Source: Ilyomonas sp965199905 (GTDB taxonomy: Bacteria > Bacteroidota > Bacteroidia > Chitinophagales > Chitinophagaceae). From it: a stretch of 64,000 nucleotides of DNA. The stretch is from the NCBI GenBank assembly GCA_965199905.1, contig OZ241366.1, forward strand, positions 4,774,001 to 4,838,000, written 5' to 3'. The position numbers and the translations under genes are program-made. The notes below the pieces were generated by a model. That model searched no databases. It was not told the origin of the DNA and saw only the letters and a program-made list of their open reading frames with translations. Within the stretch, counting starts at the first letter, position 1. Every line of letters begins with the position of its first letter. Below, piece by piece: positions 1 through 9,700 of this stretch.

Positions 1-126
1 CCAGCTATGTTCTGCATCATTTTCATGCCTGTCGCTGTTAAACAATTTCGTTTTGCGCTGTATGTATTTCAGCTTATCAATCTCTTTTATAAAACTGATT
101 TGTTTCAGTAAATTATCCGTCTGCAT
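1..126 (-). CDS. HD-domain hydrolase, N-terminal part (runs off left edge)
   Basis: Reading leftward from the ATG at 126, an open frame of 42 codons runs to the window edge without a stop. It ends in the sequence RHENDAEHSW, which matches the first metal-binding part of the HD phosphohydrolase fold in the YfbR/5'-deoxynucleotidase-like family; there the His-Asp pair binds the catalytic metal. The preceding residues (a basic, amphipathic helix around IDKLKYIQRKT) also fit the family N-terminus. By family knowledge the product would hydrolyse nucleotide monophosphates or a related phosphoester in the cytoplasm. The second half, with the HD dyad, is outside the window, so the substrate cannot be judged. 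An AraC-type remnant lies directly upstream on the same strand. Confidence 0.7.
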   Translation of the reverse strand, partial: MQTDNLLKQISFIKEIDKLKYIQRKTKLFNSDRHENDAEHSW

Positions 127-169
127 GATGCCCTGATTTTCGAAAAACTGCAAATATGATAATGATCCG

Positions 170-388
170 TTAGCCGCTGAGCTTCGTTTTTTGAGCAACA
201 AGTTCCGTAGGTGTCAACCCAATTGTTTTTAAAGCGACCGAAAAATGCGATAAATTTTCAAACCCTAAATCAAGGTAAATATCGGATGCTTTTCTCTTCT
301 TTTTATCCAGATAAAGGTAAGCTTTCTGCCATCTTCTCTTTACCAGCCAATGGCTTGTGCCTGCTTGTCTGAAAAGTTCAATCTTACT
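170..388 (-). pseudogene. AraC-type DNA-binding domain remnant (C-terminal half)
   Basis: On the minus strand a 72-codon open stretch ends in a normal stop at 170-172. Its protein reads as the second helix-turn-helix half of an AraC/XylS regulator: GTSHWLVKRRWQKAY is the linker helix and the stretch LGFENLSHFSVALK followed by GLTPTEL is the diagnostic AraC signature. A stop codon at 389-391 blocks the frame upstream, and no ATG or obvious start occurs inside, so the N-terminal half is missing. It is therefore most simply a decayed regulator, possibly once transcribed with the HD-domain gene 44 bases downstream. A frameshift or an alternative start in a very short protein cannot be excluded without related genomes. 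Confidence 0.6.
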
Positions 389-892
389 TTATAAAAAGTC
401 TGGTTTGCTAAGCGAGTTGTGTTCAATTAAAAGTACCTGCAACGTTTCGGTATTGCCGGAGGCGGGATATTCTGTGTTCCGTCAGCCAATACTGAAGCTC
501 ATTTTTATTTTGTCGCTGAAGATAACTGCAAATGCTCAACAGCGAAATGTCGGCCCCGCTTTTGGCAATACGATTGTTGGCTGTAGTTTTTTTCTTCATA
601 AATGCACTCGGTTCTTACTTTAATGTTACTACATTGTACCATAAATATTTTTATAAATCTGACTTATTACGGATGATGGAGACACCATCCGGTAGCGTTT
701 TGTCGGCTGCGTGTCCCACCCGTCGAAATGTGAAAAAAATTGTGTTACACTGTACTATTCATGTCATCGAGAATGTATTTTGTATCGCCATTTTTAAAAG
801 TTAATTATAATTTACCGGCAGTGTAAAGGCAGAGGAAGGCTTCATGCGCCAAAAAACACTAAACAAAGCCGCAGACATAAACATATCATAAC
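389..892. other. Gap without a supportable gene
   Basis: About 500 bases between the AraC remnant and the terminator of the penicillin-binding protein. Short open frames exist on the plus strand but have no start context, no recognisable motif and no codon-usage support. An imperfect hairpin (GGATGATG paired with CACCATCC, one mismatch) lies at about 673-692; its role is unknown. This may be debris of the missing half of the AraC region. Confidence 0.5.
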
Positions 893-921
893 AAAAAAAG
901 GGTTTGCTTTGTGGCAAACCC
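893..921 (-). terminator. Intrinsic terminator of the penicillin-binding protein gene
   Basis: Perfect 8-bp stem, GGGTTTGC (900-907) with GCAAACCC (914-921), six-base loop, followed on the minus strand by seven T. It lies 46 bases past the stop codon of the minus-strand gene at 967, so it should end that transcript. Confidence 0.85.
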
Positions 922-931
922 TTCATATTTC

Positions 932-966
932 TATCAACCACCAACAATCAACTACAAACTCAACAC
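932..966. repeat. Heptanucleotide-period repeat island
   Basis: Five consecutive degenerate 7-base units, of the kind TATCAAC and CACCAAC, fill 932-966 exactly and stop at the base before the stop codon of the penicillin-binding protein gene. The same kind of DNA recurs at many other gene ends in this window. Confidence 0.65.
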
Positions 967-3366
967 TCACCTCCCCGGTCTCTTCGGCGGCATCACCGCT
1001 TTCGCCGGTTGGTTATTGTTGTTAATTACTTTCTTTTTACTCGTATCCGTTGGTATCTGGCTTTCCGGTCCCACGTTATCGTATGGGTTATCAGCCGATG
1101 GCGGCGGCTGTTGCTGCTGGCTGCCGTCATAGTCTTCCGCCGAGCCATTGCCCGCATCTTCCCCTTCAGCGCCAAGCTGCTGCGGCATATCATTCACCCA
1201 ATCGTATATAATATCATTCTTCATCATTTCCGGTTTCGTAAATACCGATTTTGTATCAATCGCCAGGCTTTTATCAGCCGATACTTTTTTGTAAAACAAA
1301 CCCCATATCGGCAACGCCACCGATGAGCCCTGACCCAAACTTGTACTCGCAAAACGAATGAAGCGGTCGTCGCAACCCGTCCACGTACCACAAAGCAACT
1401 GCGGCGTATAACCCATAAACCACGCATCGCTGTTATCGTTGGTCGTGCCCGTTTTGCCGGCAATATCGCCGCTCACGCCATAGCTCCAGATGCGCCTGCC
1501 CGTACCAAATTTCAGCACACCTTCCATCATGCTGATAATGTAGTAAGCCGTCACTTCGTTGATCACTTCCTTACGCTGCGGCTGGTTAGCCTGCAGCACG
1601 TTCCCGTTCTTATCTTCAATGCGGGTTATATAAAGGGGCTTCACATTAAAGCCCCTGCCGGGAAACATACTATAAGCCTGCACCATCTCGAACAACGAAA
1701 TCTCTTCCGAGCCTAACGCAATAGAAGGGTAGGGCTCAATGTTCGTAGTCACGTTGCAGGTATGCAGAAACTCCACAAAACGTTTAGCGCCCTCGCTGCC
1801 ATTGCCCAGTTGCTTCATTATATAAGCCGTCGCGCAGTTTCTGCTCCATGCCAGCGCCTGCGCCATCGGCATCGTTCTGCCGGTGCACGATGTAGTTGTT
1901 GCCGGCACCATACCCAGGCTGCCAAAGCTCTGCTGCACATCCACCACAGGTGTGTTTGGGGTAAAGCCCGCGTCTTCTATGGCAAGGCTGTACAGCAGCG
2001 GTTTTATAGTAGAGCCAACCTGTCTTTTTGTGTTGATGTTTACGTGGTCGTACTTAAAGTTTTTAAAGTCGATACCGCCCACCCAGGCTTTCACTTCGCC
2101 ATTCAGCGGGTCCATTGCCATAAAGCCAGCCTGCAGCATTTGCCGGTGATATTTGATGCTGTCGTAAGGCGTCATCACCGTATCTTTTTTGCGGTCTTTA
2201 TTCCACGCAAACACAGTCATCGGCACTTTCTCGCTAAACGATTTCTTGATGTCAGCATCATCTATTCCTTCCTTCTTCATGTTCTTCCAGCGCTCGCTTG
2301 CCTGCATAGCTGCCTGCAGCACATTCTCATGTCCCTTCCACACCGATCCGTTTTTTACATTGCTTTGCGAGCTGAGTATCTTTTGCATGGCGGCTATATG
2401 CTGCGCCACGGCTTCCTCGGCATCCAGTTGCATCCGCGGGTTAATGGTCGTGAATATCTTCAAACCATCACGATACAAATCATACGAATCGCCGGTTACT
2501 TTTTTATGTGTCTTACACCATTTCTTCATTTCCTCGCCCAGCACCGCGCGGAAATAAGGCGCCAGTCCTGCACTTTCATCCAGCTTTTCATACTGCAGCG
2601 TTATAGGTTGCGATTTAATCTCGCCCGCCCTTCCGGTCGACAGGTAATTATTACGAACCATCTGGTCAAGCACAACGTTCCGGCGTTCTCTCGCACGTGC
2701 CGGGTACTTACGGGGGTTATAAGCCGTAGAGGCTTTCAGCATACCAATCAATACCGCAGCTTCACCTACATTCAGCCTGTCGGGTTCCTTACTAAAGAAT
2801 GTTTTTGCCGCATTGCGCACGCCATACACGTTATCGCCAAACGGTACTGTATTTAAATAAAGAGTAATAATTTCTGCCTTCGTAAAGTTGCGCTCCAGCT
2901 TAATGGCAATGATGCCTTCCTTTATCTTCTGGATCAAGCGCTTTACAGGGTTGCGGCTATAGTTGGTAAATAAATTTTTCGCCGTCTGCATAGTAATGGT
3001 GCTCGCACCACCCTCGCCACCCAGCGACGAAATGGCTCTTCCCAGCGCGCGCGCATCAATGCCGCTGTGCTGGTAAAAACGCTCATCCTCCGTAGCCACC
3101 AGCGCGTTCACCACATCTTTGCTGATGTCTTTATATTCCACGTTCACACGGTCTTCCAGGTAATACTTTCCCATCAGGGTGCCATCGGCCGCATATACCT
3201 GGCTGGCAAGCGAGGCAGAAGGATTTTGCAACTCTTCAATGGTAGGCATTTTACCAAATACACCATAGTTGGCGCACAGGATAACGGTAACAACAGAAGC
3301 AATACCAACAAAGAAAGCCCACCACAACAGTTTGGTAGCTCTTCCCTTTCCTTTTGTTTTTTTCAT
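967..3366 (-). CDS. Class A penicillin-binding protein (PBP1A-like, bifunctional)
   Basis: Builds peptidoglycan in the periplasm by polymerising lipid II and cross-linking stem peptides. The 799-residue product has one N-terminal membrane anchor (about residues 13-33), then a GT51 glycosyltransferase domain with the catalytic-glutamate motif EDERFYQHSG (93-102) and GGASTITMQ (about 119-127), then a transpeptidase domain with the nucleophile motif STIK (S452, K455), SRN (508-510) and KTG (638-640). All catalytic motifs are intact, so it should be fully active. The C-terminal tail (about 730-799) is Gln/Pro/Asn-rich, low-complexity and probably disordered. It stands alone as a transcription unit with its own terminator downstream; a heptad island touches its stop codon. 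Length and domain order are normal for the family. The precise paralogue (1A versus other class A PBPs) cannot be fixed from sequence alone. Confidence 0.95.
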   Translation of the reverse strand: MKKTKGKGRATKLLWWAFFVGIASVVTVILCANYGVFGKMPTIEELQNPSASLASQVYAADGTLMGKYYLEDRVNVEYKDISKDVVNALVATEDERFYQHSGIDARALGRAISSLGGEGGASTITMQTAKNLFTNYSRNPVKRLIQKIKEGIIAIKLERNFTKAEIITLYLNTVPFGDNVYGVRNAAKTFFSKEPDRLNVGEAAVLIGMLKASTAYNPRKYPARARERRNVVLDQMVRNNYLSTGRAGEIKSQPITLQYEKLDESAGLAPYFRAVLGEEMKKWCKTHKKVTGDSYDLYRDGLKIFTTINPRMQLDAEEAVAQHIAAMQKILSSQSNVKNGSVWKGHENVLQAAMQASERWKNMKKEGIDDADIKKSFSEKVPMTVFAWNKDRKKDTVMTPYDSIKYHRQMLQAGFMAMDPLNGEVKAWVGGIDFKNFKYDHVNINTKRQVGSTIKPLLYSLAIEDAGFTPNTPVVDVQQSFGSLGMVPATTTSCTGRTMPMAQALAWSRNCATAYIMKQLGNGSEGAKRFVEFLHTCNVTTNIEPYPSIALGSEEISLFEMVQAYSMFPGRGFNVKPLYITRIEDKNGNVLQANQPQRKEVINEVTAYYIISMMEGVLKFGTGRRIWSYGVSGDIAGKTGTTNDNSDAWFMGYTPQLLCGTWTGCDDRFIRFASTSLGQGSSVALPIWGLFYKKVSADKSLAIDTKSVFTKPEMMKNDIIYDWVNDMPQQLGAEGEDAGNGSAEDYDGSQQQQPPPSADNPYDNVGPESQIPTDTSKKKVINNNNQPAKAVMPPKRPGR

Positions 3367-3458
3367 AAGTTCTAAAGAATACAGTAATCAAACGCTCAAC
3401 GCGAAAACAATAGTGCGAAAGTAAGTGAAGCAATTGTTATACTGCGGGCGGTGGATAT

Positions 3459-3557
3459 TGCCAGTTGGTAATTGTCAATTGTTAATTACCGAACATTGTA
3501 ATTTTAATCTACGGTAATGGTTCTCAACTGACCATTAATAATTGCCAATTACCAATA
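3459..3557. repeat. Two heptad-repeat islands in front of lpxB
   Basis: Islands at 3459-3493 (units such as TGGTAAT and TGTCAAT) and 3523-3557 (units such as GACCATT and GCCAATT) keep a 7-base period. The second runs into the first base of the lpxB start codon. A TTG at 3542 in the same frame would add five residues, but it lies within repeat units, so the ATG at 3557 is preferred. Confidence 0.65.
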
Positions 3558-4729
3558 TGAAATACTACCTCATAGCCGGTGAAGCCAGTGGCGACCTGCA
3601 TGGCAGCAACCTGGTAAAGGAATTGCACAAGCTGGATGCAAACGCCAACATCCGCTGCTGGGGTGGCGACCTTATGCAGGCTGCCGGTGCCACGCTGGTA
3701 AAGCATTACCGCGAGCTTGCCTTTATGGGGTTTACGGAGGTAATCATAAACCTGCGAACCATTTTAAAAAATATTTCTTTTTGCAAAGAAGACATACAAC
3801 AATTCAAGCCCGATATTCTCCTGTTGATTGATTATCCCGGCTTCAATCTCCGCATCTCCGAATGGGCAAAACAACAAGGCTATAAAATTGTGTTCTACAT
3901 CTCTCCGCAGGTATGGGCGTGGAAAGAGAATCGTGTAAAAAAAATGAAAACCACCATCGACCACATGATGGTTATTCTGCCCTTCGAAAAAGACTATTAC
4001 AAAAATAAATGGAACTGGGAGGTGGAATATGTAGGTCATCCATTGGTGCAGGTAATTGATTCTTACAAAGAGAAGATGACAGATGACAAATGGCAGATGA
4101 CGGCAGAAATACAACCAACCACTCACCACTTATCACTCGCCACTCACCATATCATCGCCCTTCTTCCCGGCAGCCGCAAACAAGAGATATTAAAGAAATT
4201 GCCGATTATGCTGGAGGTAAGCAGGCTATTTCCTGATTATCATTTTGTGGTTGCAAAAGCGCCGGGACAGGAAGAAGCGTTTTACAATGATCTGTTGAAA
4301 GGCTACAACAATTTATCATCTGTTTCGGGAAAAACCTACGATTTATTATCAAAATCAACCGCTGCATTGGTTACCAGCGGCACAGCAACGCTTGAAACGG
4401 CGCTCTTTGGCGTGCCCGAAATTGTGTGCTACAAAGGCAGCCGCATCTCTTACGAAATTGCAAAACGGTTGATTACCATTAAATACATTTCACTGGTCAA
4501 TTTAATCATGGATAAGCCAGTTGTAAAAGAACTGATACAACATCAGCTAACCGTATCAAACATTACCGCCGAACTGGAATTATTATTAACCAACGAAGAA
4601 AGAAAACGCGAACTAAAGCAAGATTATGCTGAGCTAAAACAAAAGCTTGCCGCCGGTGGCGATGCCTCTGCAAAAGCCGCAGCCAGCGTGTATCGCATCG
4701 CTTTGGAAGCGGTTAAAAGTGATCAATAA
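3557..4729 (+). CDS. lpxB: Lipid-A-disaccharide synthase
   Basis: Glycosyltransferase (GT19) that joins UDP-2,3-diacylglucosamine and lipid X to form the lipid A disaccharide at the inner face of the cytoplasmic membrane. The 390-residue product starts with the family motif AGEASGDLHG and contains DYPGFN, the SPQVWAWK motif, VGHPLV, LLPGSRKQEI and the SGTATLE nucleotide-sugar site, in the expected order. The start is placed at the ATG of MKYYLIAGE, which matches the family N-terminus. Between VGHPLV and LLPGSR about 28 residues (about 173-200), rich in Met, Thr and His, are encoded by heptad-repeat DNA; this is a linker region in the family, so the enzyme is probably still active. The gene is monocistronic and converges with the small gene at 4713, overlapping it by 17 bases. 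Confidence 0.95.
   Translation: MKYYLIAGEASGDLHGSNLVKELHKLDANANIRCWGGDLMQAAGATLVKHYRELAFMGFTEVIINLRTILKNISFCKEDIQQFKPDILLLIDYPGFNLRISEWAKQQGYKIVFYISPQVWAWKENRVKKMKTTIDHMMVILPFEKDYYKNKWNWEVEYVGHPLVQVIDSYKEKMTDDKWQMTAEIQPTTHHLSLATHHIIALLPGSRKQEILKKLPIMLEVSRLFPDYHFVVAKAPGQEEAFYNDLLKGYNNLSSVSGKTYDLLSKSTAALVTSGTATLETALFGVPEIVCYKGSRISYEIAKRLITIKYISLVNLIMDKPVVKELIQHQLTVSNITAELELLLTNEERKRELKQDYAELKQKLAAGGDASAKAAASVYRIALEAVKSDQ
4073..4154. repeat. Heptad-repeat island inside the lpxB reading frame
   Basis: Two runs of 7-base units inside the gene: AGATGAC-type units from about 4074 and ACTCACC/ACTTATC-type units from about 4120 to 4154. They encode the odd Met/Asp- and His/Thr-rich segment of LpxB without breaking the frame. 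The units resemble those seen between genes. Confidence 0.7.
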
Positions 4730-5021
4730 AATTGAGTGTTCCCTGGAAAGATTTCGGTTCATGTTGAAGTGCTTTTTCTAATTGTTTATAAACCGGTTCC
4801 AGTTTTGTTTTATCATCTGCTTTTCCTTCCACCACATGCCATTGAACGGTCTTATTTGTTTTGGTTGATTCAACAGCCGGGCGGTTAGTCTGGATGATGA
4901 TTTTATAATCCGTTCCTGTAATGCTAAGCCTGAAACGTTCCGATTGCTTCGAACGATAAATACGTTCGGCGGTTAGCGTCAGTAACACTCCATCCACATC
5001 TGCTTTAAAAGAAAACGTCAC
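4713..5021 (-). CDS. Small hypothetical protein, 102 residues
   Basis: Not recognised. The product is a soluble, mixed-charge protein with alternating strands in its first half (MTFSFKADVDGVLLTLTAE) and a helical C-terminal part; it has no signal peptide, no membrane segment and no cysteine. The start is a GTG at 5021. The 3' end overlaps the end of lpxB by 17 bases on the opposite strand. The protein-like amino-acid pattern and the lack of any other use for this stretch support a real gene, but no motif indicates a function. Confidence 0.6.
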   Translation of the reverse strand: MTFSFKADVDGVLLTLTAERIYRSKQSERFRLSITGTDYKIIIQTNRPAVESTKTNKTVQWHVVEGKADDKTKLEPVYKQLEKALQHEPKSFQGTLNFIDHF

Positions 5022-5144
5022 GCGGTAAAAGTATAGTGTGGTACGGAAACCATTTGGTAAAAGCTGGCGTGTTATTTACTTCTTCATTAGAATGCTTTCT
5101 TTTACTTTGTAACCGGCACGTTTGCTAATCGGCATATTTATCAT

Positions 5145-5960
5145 TTGGCTAAATTATTTTATTCTATTGTGCAAAATTTTCAGATTCTTTCGGATGACCT
5201 TTTGAAGCGGTTTGAACGCGGTGTAAAGTCGTCAGTAAAAACATGCTTTCAGAAACTGTCGGAAAAAGAGTTCACGCTGAACGATTTTACAAATTATATA
5301 ACGGCTGGTGCCGTGGCTTCATCACAGATAGAAGGAAGCACTCTTGACCTAAATAGCTTTTATCAAAGCAAAGCCAACAAGATAAACGCAAAAGAAGTAG
5401 CTGAAATAGAAGATTTGCTGAAGGCTTATGAGTATTCAAAAAACCATACTCTTTCGCAGAAATCGCTATTGGTTTGTCATGGTTTGTTGTCAAAATCATT
5501 TACCAATATTACCCGGAAGCAAAAAGGAAAATACCGGCAAGCGATGGTTGGCATTCATGGCTGGAATGGCCTGGTGTATGTAGCTGTGGAAGCAGAGAAT
5601 ATTGCAACTGAAATGAATAAATTATTTGCAGATATTTCTATGTTGCTTGATGAAAAACTTACCCTGAAACAAACATTGTATTACGCAGGCTTTATTCATT
5701 TTTTATTTGCTAAAATTCATCCTTTTGCCGATGGCAACGGCAGAGCAGCCAGGCTTCTTGAAAAATGGTTTTTGGTTTCTGTATTAGGCGATGCCGTGTG
5801 GAGCGTGCCTTCAGAAAAATATTATTACGACAACCGGGCTGCTTATTACAATGGACTAAACATTGGTATAAATTATTACGAGTCTTTAGAACGAATAGAT
5901 AACATCCTTCCCTTTCTCAAACTACTGCCGGAAGCTGTTTGTTATACACCTGTTGGTTAA
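5145..5960 (+). CDS. Fic-domain protein (AMPylase-type), self-inhibited class II
   Basis: Fic enzymes transfer AMP (or another nucleotide part) from a nucleotide cofactor to a hydroxyl side chain of a target protein. The 271-residue product carries a complete active-site motif, HPFADGNGRAAR (192-203), with the catalytic His and the phosphate-binding GNGR. Upstream, SSQIEG (59-64) fits the inhibitory-helix motif (S/T)xxxE(G/N); its N-terminal location marks class II, in which the Glu blocks productive ATP binding until relieved. No antitoxin gene is needed or seen. The start appears to be TTG at 5145; there is no nearby in-frame ATG. The target is unknown. Next gene downstream, a NYN nuclease, follows after 52 bases and may be co-transcribed. 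Confidence 0.85.
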   Translation: MAKLFYSIVQNFQILSDDLLKRFERGVKSSVKTCFQKLSEKEFTLNDFTNYITAGAVASSQIEGSTLDLNSFYQSKANKINAKEVAEIEDLLKAYEYSKNHTLSQKSLLVCHGLLSKSFTNITRKQKGKYRQAMVGIHGWNGLVYVAVEAENIATEMNKLFADISMLLDEKLTLKQTLYYAGFIHFLFAKIHPFADGNGRAARLLEKWFLVSVLGDAVWSVPSEKYYYDNRAAYYNGLNIGINYYESLERIDNILPFLKLLPEAVCYTPVG

Positions 5961-6012
5961 AAAGTTTTTCATAATAAAAAATGCCTACTATTGAGTATGA
6001 ATTAATACCAAC

Positions 6013-6729
6013 ATGGACAATACAAAATCAAACCTCGCCGTACTGATAGACGGTGATAATGCGCAACCCAAACTGATACAGCAAATACTGGAAGAGGTAT
6101 CCAAATACGGCAAAGCTACCATCCGCCGCATTTATGGCGACTGGACAACACAGAACATGAATGGATGGAAAGAAATGATTAATGAACATTCATTCAGCCC
6201 GGTTCAAAAGTTTTCTTACACAACAGGAAAAAACTCAACCGATAGCTCTCTGATTATTGATGCAATGGATATTTTACATGGCAATAAGATAGATGGTTTT
6301 TGCATTGTATCCAGCGACAGCGACTATACAGGTTTAGCAAAGCGCATCCGCGAGGAAGGCATGTTTGTAATGGGAATCGGGGAAAAGAAAACGCCAAAAG
6401 CGTTTGTGCAATCGTGCGAAATTTTTACTTACAGCGAAAACATAAGCAGGGAAATAAAACCGCCAAAGCCGGAAGAAAAGAAGAGGGCATCAGATACACC
6501 GAAGCTGGAACAAACAATTGATAAGGCATTTGATATTTCAATCGGCGAAGATGAAGAAGTATCCATTGCCAAGATTGGCCCCAACCTCAGAAAAATTGAT
6601 CCCAGCTTTGATACCCGGACGTTTGGTTTTAAAACGCTCACACAAGTGTTTGAAAGCCTTCCTAAATATGAAGTCCTCCGCAACGAAGTAAAAGGCTTGA
6701 ACCAGCCTTTGGTAAGACTGAGGAATTAA
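6013..6729 (+). CDS. NYN-domain (PIN-like) protein with C-terminal LOTUS/OST-HTH-like domain
   Basis: The N-terminal 150 residues match the LabA/DUF88 NYN fold, a PIN-like predicted RNase: AVLIDGDNAQ near the start gives the first metal-binding Asp, IDAMDILH the middle acidic site, and VSSDSDYTGLAKRIRE the last acidic cluster. After a Lys/Glu-rich linker (about 150-175), the end (about residues 175-238, with ISIGEDEEVSIAKIG and FDTRTFGFKTLTQVF) resembles a LOTUS/OST-HTH domain, an RNA- or partner-binding module often found fused to NYN. The combination suggests RNA turnover or surveillance, but the substrate is unknown. 238 residues is usual for this architecture. Possible transcript with the Fic gene upstream. 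The downstream neighbour is convergent and separated by heptad-repeat DNA. Confidence 0.85.
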   Translation: MDNTKSNLAVLIDGDNAQPKLIQQILEEVSKYGKATIRRIYGDWTTQNMNGWKEMINEHSFSPVQKFSYTTGKNSTDSSLIIDAMDILHGNKIDGFCIVSSDSDYTGLAKRIREEGMFVMGIGEKKTPKAFVQSCEIFTYSENISREIKPPKPEEKKRASDTPKLEQTIDKAFDISIGEDEEVSIAKIGPNLRKIDPSFDTRTFGFKTLTQVFESLPKYEVLRNEVKGLNQPLVRLRN

Positions 6730-6747
6730 GAATTATGAACACCATAA

Positions 6748-6782
6748 ACTGTCATCTATAATCAACTATCAGCTATTCACCC
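6748..6782. repeat. Heptad-repeat island across an efflux-gene stop codon
   Basis: Units such as TCAACTA and TCAGCTA run with a 7-base period from 6748 to about 6782. The island overlaps the last codons and the stop of the minus-strand RND gene, so that the final residues of that protein (VNS) are repeat-derived. Confidence 0.6.
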
Positions 6783-9700
6783 CTTCACTAATTACCGGCT
6801 CGCTCGTCTCTTTCGCTTCTGCCTGTTTTACTTTATGCCTGCCGGATAAAAAAGTATACACAGCCGGTATTACAAACAAGGTAAGAATTAATGAAAAAAG
6901 GAGACCGCCAACTACCACAATCCCAAGCGGGATGCGGCTTGTAGAGGCTGCGCCAAGGCTTAATGCAATCGGTAAAGCACCCAGCGAAGTGGCTAAACTC
7001 GTCATTAATATCGGGCGTAAACGTTGCGTGGCGGCTTCTGTTACAGCTTCCATTTTATCTAATCCCTGTTCACGTTTCTGGTTGGCAAATTCAACGATAA
7101 GAATACCGTTTTTCGTTACCAGTCCTATAAGCATGATCATACCAATTTCAGAAAAAATATTGAAGGTCTGCCCGAATATCCAGAGACTCAGCATAGCGCC
7201 TGCCAATGCCAGCGGCACGGTAAGCATAATAGCCAGCGGATCAACAAAACTTTCAAACTGCGCAGCCAGTAAAAGGTAAATAAGAATAAGCGCCAGTCCG
7301 AATGCAAAGAAAATATTTGAAGAGCTTTCGGCATAATCACGCGAAGCGCCGCTAAGCGCTGTTTGAAAAGATGGATCTAATGTTTTATTGGCGATTGCCT
7401 GCATAGCTGCAATGCCATCGCCCGTGGTAAAGCCTTCGTTCAGTGACGCCGAAATAGTAGCCGCTTTATAACGATTGAAATGATATAAAGTTGCCGGGCT
7501 TTGGCTTTGTTTCATACTCACTACAGAGCTTAACGGAATGTTTTGACCGCTGCTGTTTTTTACATAAATATTGTTGATGTCTGCCGGTTTATTCCGGTCT
7601 TTGCGCTCTACCTGCGCAATCACCTCGTACTGATATCCATTCATGATGAAATAAGCAAGACGACCACCGCTGAAAGCGCTTTGCATGGCTGCAATAACAT
7701 CGGTTGTGCTTAAGCCTAAATCCCTGGCTTTAATGCGGTCAACGGTTACCTGCAGTTCGGGGCGGTTGAACTTTAAATTGACATCCACATTGGCAAACGT
7801 TTTATCCTGCCTTGCCGCATCCAGGAACTTTGGAATGATTTCTTTCAGTTTATTCAAATCCTGGTTTTGCAAAATAAACTGCACCGGCAAACCAGAGCGC
7901 GAGCCCGAGCCAACGGCAATCGTTTGTTCCTGTATGGCGAAAATGCGAGCATCATTAAAGCGCGTCAACTTCTTCTGTAAATCATCGGTAATCTGCTGCT
8001 GGCTGCGGCTTCGCTCTCCCGGGTCAACGAGGGCAATGCGGGGCTGCGATGTATTGTTGGAACCACCGGCAGGCGTGCGCGCAAACACGAAGTCGCGCTC
8101 CGGCACCGAATCGTATAAATAGTTGGCAATGCTGTCAGAAACGTTTTGCATGTACGTGTAGCTGGTGCCTTCCGGGCCGGTTACGGTAAGTCGTATGCTG
8201 CTCCTGTCTTCCAGCGGTGCCAGCTCGCTTTTTAATGAGCCTGAGATCAGCCAGATCAGCACGCCGCAGATTACGATGATGATCCACGCCAGCCATCTCA
8301 CATTCAGGAAGCGGCGAAGCACGTTATGGTAACCGTCTTCCATCTTTATAAAGAACGGTTCCGTCTTTTCATAGAACTTGCCATGACCTGCTTTTTTGCT
8401 GGTTAGAAACACATTCAGTACAGGTGTTATGGTTAAAGAAACGAAAGCAGAGATAAGCACTGCCGCTGCCAGCACTACGCCGAATTCGCGGAACAACCTG
8501 CCAACAAATCCTTCTAAAAAAATGACCGGCAGAAACACGACAGCCAGCGTAAGAGAAGTAGAGATTACCGCGAAGAAAATTTCTTTACTGCCTTCTATAG
8601 CCGCCTGCCGGATGGGCATGCCCTGCTCAAACTTGCGGAATATATTTTCCGTTACCACAATGCCGTCATCTACCACAAGACCGGTAGCTAATACAATGCC
8701 CAGCAGCGTTAGTACATTAATGGAAAAACCGGAGATGTACATAATAAAAAATGTGGCGACCAGCGAGATGGGAATGTCAATCAAAGGTCGTATCGCCGTA
8801 AGCCAGTTGCGGAAGAAAACAAAGATGACAAGCACAACAAGCGCGAAAGAAATCATGAGTGTTTCTTCCACTTCGCTCAATGAGTTACGGATGTTTTTTG
8901 TATTGTCAATCAGGGTATGAAACTCAACATCCTGCTTGTTGCCTTTCTTTATTTCTGCAAGCCGTTTATCAAATTCATCAGCAATTGCAATATTGTTGGC
9001 GCCCGGCTGCGGAATGATGGCAAGACCCACCGCATTCACGCCGTTATACTTCCAGCTTTGCTCCAACTGTTCAGGACCAATTTCCACACGGGCTACATCG
9101 CTTAAGCGGATAATGCCGGCACTGTCTTCCTTAATAATCAGATCGCGGAACTGCTGTTCCGATGTTAAACGACCCAAGGTGCGGATGGTAAGCTCGGTAT
9201 TGTTTCCGTAAATTTTTCCCGGCGGCAATTCTACATTCTCTGCATTCAATGCGGTGCGCATATCGCTGAACGAAACATTATACGCATTCATTTTATCAGG
9301 GTTCAGCCACAGGCGCATCGCGTATCTCTTTTGCCCGAAAATATTGACCGCGCTTACCTGGTTAATGGTCTGCAACTGCTGCTGCAACACATTTTCTGCA
9401 TAATCGCTCAATTGCAGCAAGCTCATGGTGCGGCTTTGCACGGCAAGGATTAAAATAAAATCGCTGTTGGCATCGGCTTTTGTTACAATCGGCGCGGCAT
9501 CAATATCCTGCGGTAAATTGCGCTGCGCCTGGCCCACTTTATCGCGCACATCGCTGGCAGCGGCTTCTAAATCCTGACCTAAGTTAAACTCAACTGTAAT
9601 ATAACTGCTGCCTAACGAGGAGGAGGACGTAATGGTACGTATGCCCGGTATGCCGTTGATCTGTTTTTCTATGGGTTCTGTAATCTGGCTCTCAATAATG

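Noticed and set aside
532..804. Possible 90-codon gene near the left end
   Set aside because: No promoter, motif or biased codon use; in a region of apparent gene decay.
932..966. CRISPR-like array
   Set aside because: Heptads are degenerate and have no spacer units of constant length; no cas genes are seen.
1762..2856. Long plus-strand open frame (364 codons) opposite the penicillin-binding protein gene
   Set aside because: It is antisense to a gene with all catalytic motifs; its own translation has no motif and is rich in His, Arg and Cys, as expected for a shadow frame.
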